DNA of 64,000 nt from Peronospora farinosa (lineage: Eukaryota; Oomycota; Peronosporomycetes; Peronosporales; Peronosporaceae): the NCBI GenBank assembly GCA_947646735.1, contig CANTFK010000283.1:1-64000 (forward strand), written 5' to 3'. Of this stretch, positions 21,248 through 30,999 are shown piece after piece; positions within the stretch are counted from its first letter, which is position 1, and each line of letters starts with the position of its first letter. A program made the position numbers and the translations under genes. Below the pieces are notes generated by a model that ran no database searches, was not told where the DNA came from, and saw only the letters and a list, made by a program, of their open reading frames with translations.

Positions 21248-21287
21248 TCTCCCCGGACTTGACTTCGCGTTGGCGGTCTCGAAAGTC

Positions 21288-23177
21288 CTATACTAGTCGC
21301 TGCCAATGCGAAACGTGGCGGATAGCTTTCTCGCGTTCCCAAGTACTATCACACTCCGGCAGGCCGTGCCATTTTACTAGCCATTCTATTTGACGGCTGC
21401 GCTGACGACGACTAAGCAACCTTTCCACAATGTGAAGTTCTTTACCGGTATCTGCCTCTAGGATAACCGGTGATGTTTTTGGAATCGGTCGTCCAGCGAA
21501 CTCAGAGGCATTCGGCTTGTATGTAAAGAGTAGGTCGACGTTAAACGATGAGTGCAGTTTCTTCAAATTTCGTGGTAGCTTCAACTTCGCTACATTCGGG
21601 TTGATCATCTTGATTATCTCAAACGGTCCAACTTTTTTGGCCGCGAGCTTTGCTTTCTTTAACCCAATGTGAGCGTTGACTGTCCTTAACGGTAAATTTT
21701 TGGTATCCAGTAGAACTAAGTCACCGACATTAAAGGTGAGGTTTGTTCTTTTAGAGTCGTAGTACTTTTTCTGTCTTTCTTGGGCTTGCTCTAGGTTTTT
21801 TCGTGCCTTACGCACTACGTCTTGACGATCTTTGGCGAACTTTGAAGCAAGCTCTGAGATTGGTTGTGGGCCCAGACCATCGTACTCTTTGTATTCGTGA
21901 GAAATCGAATTTGAAACCTTTCTTCCGGTATCGATCTCAAATGGGGTGAGCTTAGTGGACGGATTCACCGAGGTGGCGTGCGCGTACTCTACAGTACCAA
22001 GTAGCTTGACCCATTTTTCTCCACTGTAGGCTACCAAGCAGCGTAAAGCGTCCTTTAACACCAGGTTTTGGCGTTCTGTTTGTCCATCTGCTTGCGCCCT
22101 ATGAGCGGTCGTCATGCTTAGTTTAACACCCATTATGTTCATTAAAGATTTCCAGAAGTTTGCTGTGAACTTAGGATCCCGATCGCTGATTATTACCTTT
22201 GGCAGTCCATGATGTCGAACTACGGCGTCGAAAAACAACTTTGCGGTGTCTTTCGAATCGGCAGTCGTATACGTTGGTGCATAAATCGGTCTCTTTGACA
22301 ACTTGTCTACGACGACGAAAATAGCATCATACCCTTCCGACACGGGTAGTCCAGTAATGAAGATTATTGACACTACTTCCCAGCGTTCCTCCGGAATGGG
22401 GATAGTAATAATTAATCCTTTCTTTCGCTGGCTGTTTGACTTCCATCGAGCGCATGTTTTACATGTCTCGACGTACTTCTGCACCGTCTCAAGCATATGC
22501 GGCCAGTAGTACCATTGCTTCAACTTCAGGTAAGTTCTGCGAACTCCTGGATGTGCTGCGGTGGCTGCGTCGTGAAACTCATATAAAATCTTCATCTTTA
22601 ATTCCGGCATGTCTGGAATGCATATTTGCTGCATTGCATCATCTTGCTTTAGACATAAGAGTCCTTTGTCAATTATGAACTTGTCATTTGGCTGCTCGGT
22701 TTCCCAGATATTCTTGAAGAAGTTGTCCTTGCGATATCCTTGCTGAATCGCTTTCCGCACTTTTTTGCTGATATGTGCGCGCACAACGTGAAACTCGGCG
22801 TTATGGATTTGCTCCTGAGCGACTCCTATCGGACGACTCTCCTTCCTCAACTCCACATCGTCAAGTAAGAGTTGGGATACATCCAGCGGAATGTACTGAA
22901 GGAGGACAGAGTGCACCATGTGCTTGTCCAAAAGAGTAAAGGGAAGATTACACTCCTCTGTACACTCATGTACAACGTGCGACAGATCTGGAACATGGGA
23001 CGTAGGCACCGTGGGCTCGTTGGAATGCTCGCCAGTCACAGGAGGACGAGATAAAGCGTCGGCCACGACATTTGATTGTCCTTTCACATGATGTAAGACA
23101 AAGTCAAACTGGGAAAAGAACGTCAACATTCGAGCCATCTTGGGAGACACTTGGGATGGTGGAGCATCCACTTGCAC
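21288..23177 (-). pseudogene. Gypsy integrase with chromodomain, long open frame
   Basis: A 629-codon open frame. Residues 29-45 are the RNase H tail (HHVKGQSNVVADALSRP). An H2C2 zinc-binding module uses H202/H209 and C239/C242. The core has the second and third catalytic acids (SDRDPKF at 331, DGQTERQN at 364-371) but reads IIFITGLP where the family has MDFITGLP, so the first catalytic aspartate (about residue 272) is isoleucine and strand transfer should fail. A GPF module follows, and a C-terminal chromodomain (WLVKWHGLPECDSTWE), which in this lineage reads chromatin marks to guide insertion. The open frame has no true start of its own; it is the downstream part of a broken pol. Confidence 0.88.
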
Positions 23178-23296
23178 GCTGAATTGTCGGTGTAGACTGA
23201 AAAGTGTCTTCTATGGAGATACGGACGCCATTTTTCTAGAGCAGTCTTGATGGCCAGCAGCTCTTTCTCGTGGGCTGGCCATTTCAATTCGTGTGG

Positions 23297-24732
23297 TCAC
23301 CAGATGTTTCGAATAAAACGCAATGGCGTGGTCATTGTCGTTGATACGTTGCGAAAGAACACCACCACGCAGAAACCAGAAGCATCCGTTGTTTCGATGA
23401 AAGGGTGAGAAAAGTCCGGCAACTTCAGCGTCGGAGATTGCTGAAGTGCTAGTTTCAAAGCGTTAAGAGCTTTTTGTTGATTCTCCCCCCAAGTCCATTG
23501 CGCATCCTTCTTGGTTAAATCGCGAAGAGGACGCGATATCCGTGCAAAATTGCAGATAAATCGCCGGTAATATCCCGCTAGACCAAAAAAACTCAGCAAT
23601 TCCTTGCGACATGTCGGCGCTCGGAATGTCGCGATTGTATTGGTTTTCCTTGGGTCGACGCGCAGACCATCTTTGGAAACCATATGCCCTAAAATGCGAT
23701 CTCTTGACGACCAAAAGCGCATTTGGAGAGAAGAGCGTACAGCTTTTCCTTGCGCAACACGTCGCATACTGCGCGAACGTGAATGAGATGAGCCTCCATT
23801 GTACGGGAAAAGATACAGATGTCGTCGAGATACACGACAACAAATTGTCCTAGCTTATCGAACAAAGTTCGCATAAGACGTGACCAGACTCCCGGCATAC
23901 CTGATAAACCCATCGGTGCGACACACCATTAATAAGTTTATTTGTGGGTCCGAAAAGCCGTGTAGGGCCGACTCGATGGTAACACTACCATTTGATGGTA
24001 CCCTTGTGCGAGATCGAGAAGCGTAAAATACGTGCATTCAACCATGCGGTCAAATAGTTCTTCGATCAATGGCAGAGGAATTTTTGCCACGACGGACATG
24101 CTATTAACATAGCGGTAGTCAATTACCCATCGAATGGGGATCTTCGAATTGCCGCTTCGGAGCCATTCGGCGCGTTTAGAAAACTTTCCGGTTGCAGGAT
24201 CTTTCTTTGGAATCCCAAAGATATTTGAGACCCATGAAGAGTTTGATACTTCTATCCATCCTTTTCGTATATTCTCTTCAACGAATTGTTGCAGTACGTC
24301 CTGCTCAACCTTCGAAAGACGGAAGGGAGCACGGGAGCTCGGAATCGCATCAGGCTTCATTTGCAACTCGAAGTTAACTGATCGCGTTGGAGGCATCTCG
24401 TTCGGGAGTTGCTCTGGAAAGACGTCGTTATACTCGTCCAAAAGTGGGATTAACTCCTGCGGTATTTCTGCTTGGTCGACGTTGGTTACCTTCAAGTGGT
24501 ATATCTTATCATAAGCTCCACATTTTAATTTCTCTTGAAAGGTAGGACCATCCACGTCTTCGAACGTCGTGTGGGTTTCTACTTGGATCTGTTGCGTACG
24601 CCAATCGATTTGGGGGTTGTACTTGGTGAACCATGGTTGACCAAATATTAAGTCGTGCGTGTCCGGTAGGTCCCATTCCGTGAACTGCATCCGTGGAAAC
24701 TCCATACCTTCTATATAAATGGTGTCTTCCAC
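23297..24732 (-). pseudogene. Gypsy protease end, RT and RNase H, broken
   Basis: 24732-23938 carries the end of the protease (HDLIFGQPWF), the RT lead-in and the RT fingers and palm (RWVIDYRYVN, LLDLAQGYHQM). Two in-frame stops (TAA codons near 23940 and 23929) interrupt it. 23913-23689 continues with the active-site loop VVVYLDDICIFSR. A frameshift near 23690 leads to 23767-23297 with LGHMVSKDGLRVDPRKT, FFGLAGYYRRFI and the RNase H start, which is again broken near 23340. Apart from these lesions it reads well, consistent with the similar LTRs. Confidence 0.85.
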
Positions 24733-24789
24733 TCTCTTCGTGGGATGAATCGATGTCCATGTTCCATCAAAACGACGCGCTTGTACCTT

Positions 24790-25957
24790 TTATTCGCTTA
24801 AAACTTTCGATGCCAGACCGGGTCTGATTAGATTTGTTGATGCACCAGAGTCGATCAAAATCTTGACGGAGTTGCCTCCAATGACACCATCACGCACTAG
24901 AAGTCGACTCTGCGCTGGCATATCCGATTGAACGCTGCTTGATACGATGTAAATAGGTTCTGCCTCAGACTTCCGTCTGACCTCCACGGCATTGATCGTG
25001 ACACGATCGTAAACACTGAATTCTTGGTTGTCCTCTTCGTCCTCACGGCTGTCCACATTATTGACATGCTGACGATCTACATGCTGCCGATAGCTTCGAA
25101 CTGAACGATTGTTTCCTCTATCATTTCGTGGTTGGCGATGATCACACTGTGCGGATCGGTGATTCGGACTACCGCACTTAAAGCACAAATTTTGGCGGCG
25201 ACATTCGTCCCTAGACGGGATCTGCACGTTGCAAATGTCCATTGGCTCAGGACCATTGCTCGATCGATATCGACAACTGTTTTCGTACGACCTGTACCTT
25301 GTTTTATCGTGCGATATTCCTCGGGAATGTCGCTGAGGATGAGAGCGATCAAAGTCCAATGCCACAGTAATAGCTTCGAAAAGTGTTGTACAGCGACGGT
25401 ACTGAACCTCCTCCCGCGTACGACCTGTAAGTCCACGTAGGAAGTACATGATTTGGTCCAACTCGCTCATTTCTCGGACTTGAGTGGCTACGTGGCGAAA
25501 TTTGCACAAATAATCCGGGAGATCTTCGCAATCGCGCTCTTTCATATTGTTCATATCTTCGCGCAGACGTTCTTGCAAATTAGCAGGAATGAATTCTCTT
25601 TCGACTTTGCTAAGGAAGTCGTCCACGATTTTGACATACTGTTTTTGCATCATATACCACTGAGCGGCTCCTTGCTTTAGTGTCCCACCTACGACGGCGA
25701 GTATTCCTTGAGAAATTTCCTGACTCTTCTAGTTCACTCTTCTTGCAAAGAAGTACTGCTCCACTTGCTCCTTGTGGAGTTGGAATGATTCATCCAATCT
25801 ACCTCCATACGTTGGAAGCTTCACACCCTCTAACTTGATTCTCGATAGCTGTGTCGACCTTTGGAATTGCTCGAGTAACAGCGCTTGTTTTTTTCATAGT
25901 CGGAACCATAATGTGCAACAACTGTGCATGCTGATCGGAGGTCATTGGGGTGGACAT
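24790..25957 (-). pseudogene. Gypsy gag with zinc knuckle, running into protease
   Basis: A gag ATG lies at 25957 (MSTPMTSDQHAQLLHIM). A frameshift near 25815 leads into the capsid region. The frame 25653-24790 contains capsid helices, a CCHC knuckle CFKCGSPNHRSAQC near 25134-25175 and the protease active site [11 protein letters not shown] near 24835-24870. It ends at a TAA at 24790-24792, after which the same frame continues for protease and RT, so gag and pol were probably one reading frame now cut by this stop. Confidence 0.8.
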
Positions 25958-26010
25958 TATGGAACTAATGCAGTAACTAACTGATATTAACGATTAGTAT
26001 CTGTAAGTGG

Positions 26011-26448
26011 TTAATTGTGGGTCATTTTAGGCTCTTGGGTGCTTCTCTTGACAACCTTCGGTCCGGGTTTCGAAGACTTTGTTGACTTGGCGGTCGGTTG
26101 CTGGCGGGCGATTACGATTTTGTACCCCGGCGGCCCAGAATAAGAAACACGGACGGTGCTTTTGTGCTTAGCGATCTCGCGTGAGATGCGCAGGCTTACA
26201 GTGCTCTCGAAGCCGAGCAAGTCACTGGCGTGCCCGAGTAGGCGAGCCTTTATGTGTTTGCGCGAGTCGGCGCGTTGAACCGTGTCCAAGTGTTTCTCGA
26301 AGCGGCAAAGAATGCGGCTGGTGCGGCGGATCGATTCCAGCAGATCCTCACGGCACTTGTCAGCTGCGTCTGGGTTCTTCACGGACAGCTGGGCCAGCGA
26401 GTCGTTGATGTCGAGTTTCGTGGGTTGCTTGCGCGGGTGACGGGTCAT
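26011..26448 (-). CDS. Extra ORF upstream of gag in the Gypsy element
   Basis: A 145-codon frame from ATG 26448 to a TAA at 26011, between the 5' LTR/leader and gag. The protein is polar and strongly basic, especially at the C-terminus (lysine/serine/proline-rich tail with KSTKSSKPGPKVVKRS), and has a helical-looking centre (RRTSRILCRFEKHLDTVQ). I recognise no domain. It is intact although gag-pol of the same element is broken. It may be an accessory ORF, or a separated N-terminal part of gag. Confidence 0.5.
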   Translation of the reverse strand: MTRHPRKQPTKLDINDSLAQLSVKNPDAADKCREDLLESIRRTSRILCRFEKHLDTVQRADSRKHIKARLLGHASDLLGFESTVSLRISREIAKHKSTVRVSYSGPPGYKIVIARQQPTAKSTKSSKPGPKVVKRSTQEPKMTHN

Positions 26449-26639
26449 GAACCGAAGTACTGACCTCCTGTTAACCAAACTGACTTATTACCGGAACGAG
26501 ACGATTTACAGCCAATAAAGACTTCGATCTCGATAACGATGGCAGTAGTAATGGCCCAGTCGGATTTACACCCAATGAAAAGGAGTTCCTGCCCTCAAAA
26601 AGATTGGGACTTACGAATGGGCTCTCCTAATCACTGCTT

Positions 26640-26812
26640 TTGAGCGGCGACGGCGTAGCTCAAAGGATGGCGAGCACGGCGGGAACGGCGGGAACGTCGG
26701 GAACGGCGGTGCTGAAGGGACGGCGAGCACGGCAGGGACGGCGGTGCTGAAGGGACGGCGGTGCTGCAGGGACGGCGAGCACGACAAGCACGGCGGGGAC
26801 GAGGGCCAACAA
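26640..26812. repeat. GC-rich minisatellite in the Gypsy leader
   Basis: Irregular repeats of GGGACGGCG and GGCGAGCACGGC with variants, between the 5' LTR and the extra ORF. Much more GC-rich than its surroundings; no coding role apparent. Confidence 0.7.
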
Positions 26813-26821
26813 GTGCTACCA
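26807..26821 (-). promoter_or_regulatory. Gypsy primer-binding site
   Basis: On the minus strand TGGTAGCACTTGTTG begins two bases after the LTR end. The same site with the same 2-base spacer follows the 5' LTRs of Gypsy A and B, and a diverged form follows the LTR edge at 2719. Confidence 0.75.
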
Positions 26822-26823
26822 GA

Positions 26824-27069
26824 TGTAAGGACTTATGGTTTTACTCGGTATATTTGAAACTGAAAATTTACGTAGGTCCTTAGTTCGCTACCCTGTGCTA
26901 CCTCTAAGCCTACTCATCTAATTCCTTCTTGAAGCTTCGTAGTGACGTCATTTAATGACGCGAGACTGTGACGTCATCTAATGACGCCAGACTGTGGCGT
27001 CATGGCCTATCCACTATGTGCAAACCTAACACACGCTCTGTCGCACCGCACGTACCTTGCGGCCTGACA
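26824..27069 (-). repeat. 5' LTR of the minus-strand Gypsy element
   Basis: 246 bp partner of 21003-21247. TGACGTCA palindromes at 26943-26950 and 26969-26976. It would carry the promoter for the element. Confidence 0.93.
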
Positions 27070-27074
27070 GTGTC
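27070..27074. repeat. Target-site duplication GTGTC (right)
   Basis: Partner of 20998-21002. Confidence 0.9.
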
Positions 27075-27394
27075 GGTCCAAAAAACAAAGTCAATCACAT
27101 TGAAATTCATTAACTTCTCTGCGATGGGTCAGCGGCATCAGTCGCTGTCGTATCAAAAGGACGAAATGATGTACTAGCATGGCTATCGCTTACTGGCGCA
27201 CTGTCACATTCAAAACGTACTGGTGTACGCTTCTTCTAGCTCATCACTGTTTGTAGCCGTGCAAGCGATGGCATGCCCACTAGCAGTCAATCTTGTTGTC
27301 GGTCATTAAGATGATACAAGACCTTTGCAACTCTGATTTAAAGCTATCTTCATCTATGTTTTAAGCATTCCTGACTACAAAACGAAGAGGTTAT

Positions 27395-27662
27395 GAGCCT
27401 AGCCTCACGACTCAGGAATCAAGGTGGAGCCTATCGACGGCGACTACTATGCGCTATGGAGCTACAAGATGAAGATGTACCTGATTTTTTAATGGATGTA
27501 AAGCGATTACCAGTGAAGCACAAGTCTCGTACACCAAGGCGCAGCAGCGCATTTCTTGACCTTAGCAACTCATACCTAATGCACGTCATCACGACTTCAA
27601 GCGCGAGGAAGGAATGGTTTATGCTCGAGATTTTTAATTGGATTCAAAACATGACGAATTGA
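27395..27662 (+). pseudogene. Copia gag fragment
   Basis: In one plus-strand frame at about 27420-27480 the sequence reads KVEPIDGDYYALWSYKMKMY, the typical N-terminal Copia gag motif (DGxNYxxWxxKMxxYL). A stop follows, and another frame carries LSNSYLMHVITTSSARKEW, the next conserved segment. No LTR or pol is found next to it, so it is an isolated fragment. Confidence 0.6.
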
Positions 27663-28027
27663 CTATGACGTAAGGAAAAGTTGCGTCGTTTTGTTCACAG
27701 CTTTCACCACGTGTAGAGTCAGCAGGGGTCAAGTGCTCAATATTTTCAAGCGACTAGCCTTCGACGATTTTCCCCTTGCTGTGTAGGCTTCCGTCAACTC
27801 CTTACATTTCAATCTTGCGCAGGCGGAGTGATCCTGATCGCGTTGATCACAAACGCAAATTGCGCCGGCCAACCTACAGTAGCAAACGCAGGCAGAAAAT
27901 CGACCGTCCGTTTCATTTAGTAAACGTATAAAAACAAAAGATAGCTACAATGTTTCGAAACATGTAGAGCTAAGTCAAAACAGAGCAATTTTTTTCAAAT
28001 CCTCACCACGTGTAGATTCCACAGATA
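27663..28027. other. Unassigned spacer
   Basis: No gene or known repeat recognised. Confidence 0.3.
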
Positions 28028-28400
28028 AGTCCCTCTAGAGGCTTAATTGTACCTGTGTCAACACCTCACCTTGAAGCAGAACGTGGAGTGCACCATCCTT
28101 GTTTCGCACTACTAAGTATGGGCCGATATACTTGATTCTAAGCTTGCATGAGTTCGAGGCGTCAGTACGGGTCGTGTCGAGATTCTAGTGCTCAGGTCAT
28201 CTGATCGGCGAGATTGCTCTTCCTCGGTCGTTCACGTCCACCATGCGAGCTTCAGGGTCTTCTAAAGTATCTTGACACGAAGTCATGGATTTTTGAAAAC
28301 CTGATGCGTTGCCGTCGACTCCTGCGTAGTCCGCCAGCTCGATGCTGCAACGGAGGCTCCGTTGCCGAACGCGATAATGCTGCTTGTTTGTACAAAAATA
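28028..28400 (-). pseudogene. Gypsy integrase C-terminal remnant
   Basis: On the minus strand 28028-28140 reads LRIKYIGPYLVVRNKDGALH in one frame, preceded by NDRGRAISPIR with stops near 28155 and 28170. This resembles the GPY module at the end of retroelement integrases, followed by the pol end. The flanking 28413-28923 has minus-strand frames I cannot assign. Too short and damaged for more. Confidence 0.5.
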
Positions 28401-29040
28401 TTTAAGTGGATGTTACCTCCGATCGTGTCCACTGCGTGATGATGTATGCCCAAGACCTAGATGCACCGTCGTAGTCCTCAAAGATATGTAGAAGTCCTCC
28501 GTGTTGCCCGGCGCAGGCCAGATCTCTTGCATGACGAGTCTATCTTGCGTCCCGAGAAGTACAGATTCAACTGCTGGGAAGCTACTCTGTAGCAAACCCA
28601 GACCTTATTATTTCGTGATATTGTATCCGTGTTCCCAGAGATGTGCCGGTGACTGCGACATCGAGAGTGGTTGCCGTCCTGTGAGCCGTCTCGACGTTGT
28701 AGCCTGGTGATTACCGCCGTAAGCACAGGATGTAACTTTTGTTTGGTGCGATGAAACGGTTGGCGTTGTAGCACCTCGAAAGCATGAATGTTGTTGATGG
28801 AGGGTGGGAGGCTTTAAGGAACCCATGTAGCTGCGGATGCGCCGTGAATACAAGCGCCGTGTTCCGTGTTCGCTGTTGTATATTCATCAGCTCCTGTTGA
28901 TCAGTTTCGGGCACATCTGTCAAAGTGATTGATGATCCAAGCGGTTACATCATATCTCGTCCCAAACTTCAATAAAATTAGCTATAAGCAACCCACTTAT
29001 TGATCTGCTTCATGCTGGAAATTGCCAAAGCAAAATCCTT

Positions 29041-29170
29041 AGCGACATCCTCTGCGACGCTCTCTGCGACATCCTCTGCGACGCTCTCTGCGACATCCTC
29101 TGCGACATCCTCTGCGACGCTCTCTGCGACATCCTATGCGACAACCTCTACGACAACCTCTGCGACATCA
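29041..29170. repeat. 12-bp minisatellite
   Basis: About ten imperfect copies of TCTGCGACATCC / TCTGCGACGCTC. On the minus strand the unit keeps one frame and would encode repeats of the type (D/S)VAE, joined to a frame running from 29382, but a stop cuts it after three units. Confidence 0.85.
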
Positions 29171-29499
29171 GCCGCGTAGCGTCGTATATAAGCGTGTCTC
29201 GGATGACAAATTTCGGATAGTGGTGGTAATTCATCAATAATCGACGCTTCGGGTACTTGAAATTCTAAACACCTCGAGATCAGCTGGTTTTGTGTTGAAG
29301 GAAGCTTGTAGCTCGCACGAATCATCGCACATTGAGCAAACATACGTCCGGCATACAGTGAGAAATAAGATCCGTAAGCCATACAACCAAGATGATTGGC
29401 AGGAACACTATATTTTTGAATACTAAGAGAATGTTGTTTTCTACCAATAGGAGCACGAAATTCATGCGGACTAGTATTGTTGTTGCTTCAATTTTTGAC

Positions 29500-29682
29500 T
29501 CGGAGCAGCCTTTCTGACAACTCTCATCTGGTGATGAATACATCCAGTTTGTACTCAAATAAGCAAAACTCTTACCTTTTATGTGGAGGAACCATGTGCA
29601 GGAATGATCTAAGCTCGATAGCAGCTCACTTTGTGTTTTACTTCGCGTCAATCAAGTCACTTCCACGCGCACACACCAAACA
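29500..29682 (+). promoter_or_regulatory. PME promoter with initiator at 29657-29664
   Basis: Related to the duplicated promoter segments at 5554-5763 and 5819-6028. TCACTTCC at 29657-29664 matches the oomycete initiator pattern (TCAYTYY), lies 19 bp before the ATG and is preserved in all three copies. Expression is inferred, not shown. Confidence 0.55.
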
Positions 29683-30678
29683 ATGCGCATCTTCGCTCTT
29701 CCAGTCATACTTCTTGCCAGTCTCGTAGTGGGCGCCGATGCTGCATGCACCAAGCCTCCAGCCGGAGCAATCATTGTGGATCAATCCGGCGCCCATAGCG
29801 GTTACCGTACCATTAAGGACGCCGTAGGCAAACTGAATGTTGACACGACAGTGCAGCAAACTATCTTCATCTACAAGGGCACGTACCAAGAACAAGTCGT
29901 CATCTCGAAGTTGAAGAGCACACTAGTGCTGCAAGGATACACATGCGATAAGATGTCGTACGATAAGAATGAAGTCACGATCACCCACAAAATGTCGCAG
30001 CAGGACATTACTCCTCACCCGGGTGTGGATTCAAACGATCTTGTCAGTACGCTCAGAATCGGCACCGACAACGTGCAGGTGTACAACCTCAATCTCGCCA
30101 ACACGGCCGATCCAACTCCTCAAAAAGGCCAGGCTCCGGCCCTGAGCGTCGCATGTAAGCAATGCGCTTTCTACGCTTGCAGCATCACTGGACATCAGGA
30201 TACCTTGTTCGCCAACAGGGGTTATCAATTCTATAGTCGGTCGCACGTGGTGGGTACGGTCGACTTCATCTTTGGCAATGCTCGAGCTTGGTTTGAATCG
30301 TGCGACATTGAGTCTGTCGGTCCCGGATATATCACTGCCAACGGCCGAGGCTCCAAAGACGACGAGTCTTTCTTTGTATTGAACAAGGCGCGTGTGTCTA
30401 GCTTATCACCCGGAAAGGTCTACCTCGGTCGCCCTTGGAGAGCGTTCGCACGCGTGGTGTTCCAACAGTGCGATCTTGGCGGAAACATCAACGCGGCCGG
30501 CTGGACCTTAATGAGCAAGGGCATGGCCACGTCCAACGTATTTTTAAAAGAATACAAAGATGCTAATACAACCATCGATGGTCGGGTGTCCTATAGTGGA
30601 CAGTTGGACGGTCCTATCGCTATTAGAGATATTCTTGGTGAGGACTTTCAAACGTTTGTCAACAAGGATTATTTGTAG
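29683..30678 (+). CDS. Pectin methylesterase (pectinesterase, CE8), secreted
   Basis: Removes methyl esters from homogalacturonan of plant cell walls, releasing methanol and exposing pectin to polygalacturonase and lyase; acts outside the cell. 331 codons, no intron. Residues 1-20 form a signal peptide (hydrophobic core ALPVILLASLVVG, exit ADA). The right-handed beta-helix motifs are all present: GTYQE at 66-70, GQAPAL with oxyanion Q150, GHQDTL with Q172 and acid/base D173, GTVDFIFGNA with nucleophile D194, and YLGRPWR with R250 and W252. The length fits a bare catalytic domain without pro-region, as in microbial PMEs. The start is supported by the signal peptide and by the initiator 19 bp upstream. 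The paralogue at 6029-7037 is a pseudogene. The gene appears functional. Confidence 0.95.
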   Translation: MRIFALPVILLASLVVGADAACTKPPAGAIIVDQSGAHSGYRTIKDAVGKLNVDTTVQQTIFIYKGTYQEQVVISKLKSTLVLQGYTCDKMSYDKNEVTITHKMSQQDITPHPGVDSNDLVSTLRIGTDNVQVYNLNLANTADPTPQKGQAPALSVACKQCAFYACSITGHQDTLFANRGYQFYSRSHVVGTVDFIFGNARAWFESCDIESVGPGYITANGRGSKDDESFFVLNKARVSSLSPGKVYLGRPWRAFARVVFQQCDLGGNINAAGWTLMSKGMATSNVFLKEYKDANTTIDGRVSYSGQLDGPIAIRDILGEDFQTFVNKDYL

Positions 30679-30902
30679 AATGCCTCTTAAGTACAAAAGT
30701 GTCTAGTTGCATCTCTTACAAATAACAAAACAAATTGTTCTCAAGCTGTTAGTTTTCGTTTGCTTAAGCACTACGACCCCAACTCTAAAATAGTTATACC
30801 TCGCTGGCATGGCTCAGAAGTCGGAGGTTCGTCGGTACTACCGCGTGCTCGCATCTGACGCACGTTTGATCCGCTGCGCTAAATTGTACTTATCGTCTCA
30901 TT
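30679..30902 (+). repeat. PME 3' flank, duplicated at 7038-7262
   Basis: Nearly identical to the flank of the PME pseudogene. It should hold the 3' UTR and polyadenylation region of the PME; the similarity ends sharply at its right edge. Confidence 0.85.
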
Positions 30903-30999
30903 GGCAACTTCGAATACGACACTCTATTCTGACAACCAAAAAGCGCAATTGTAACGCCAGGATTATGCTCTGATCCCATAATTTTAGTGATTTGGTTTT

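Larger units (their letters stand above)
21003..27069 (-). mobile_element. Ty3/Gypsy chromodomain element, near complete
   Basis: Full-length minus-strand element of 6.07 kb with matching LTRs, both bounded by TGT...ACA, a GTGTC target-site duplication, a primer-binding site at 26807-26821 and a purine-rich tract next to the 3' LTR (21248-21262). Order on the minus strand: extra ORF, gag with zinc knuckle, protease, RT, RNase H, integrase, chromodomain. The middle of pol is broken and one integrase catalytic residue is lost, so it is not autonomous. Confidence 0.93.

Noticed and set aside
28413..28923. Host gene on the minus strand (frames of 60-98 codons)
   Set aside because: Overlapping short frames in all phases with no recognisable domain, next to an integrase remnant; more likely decayed repeat sequence.
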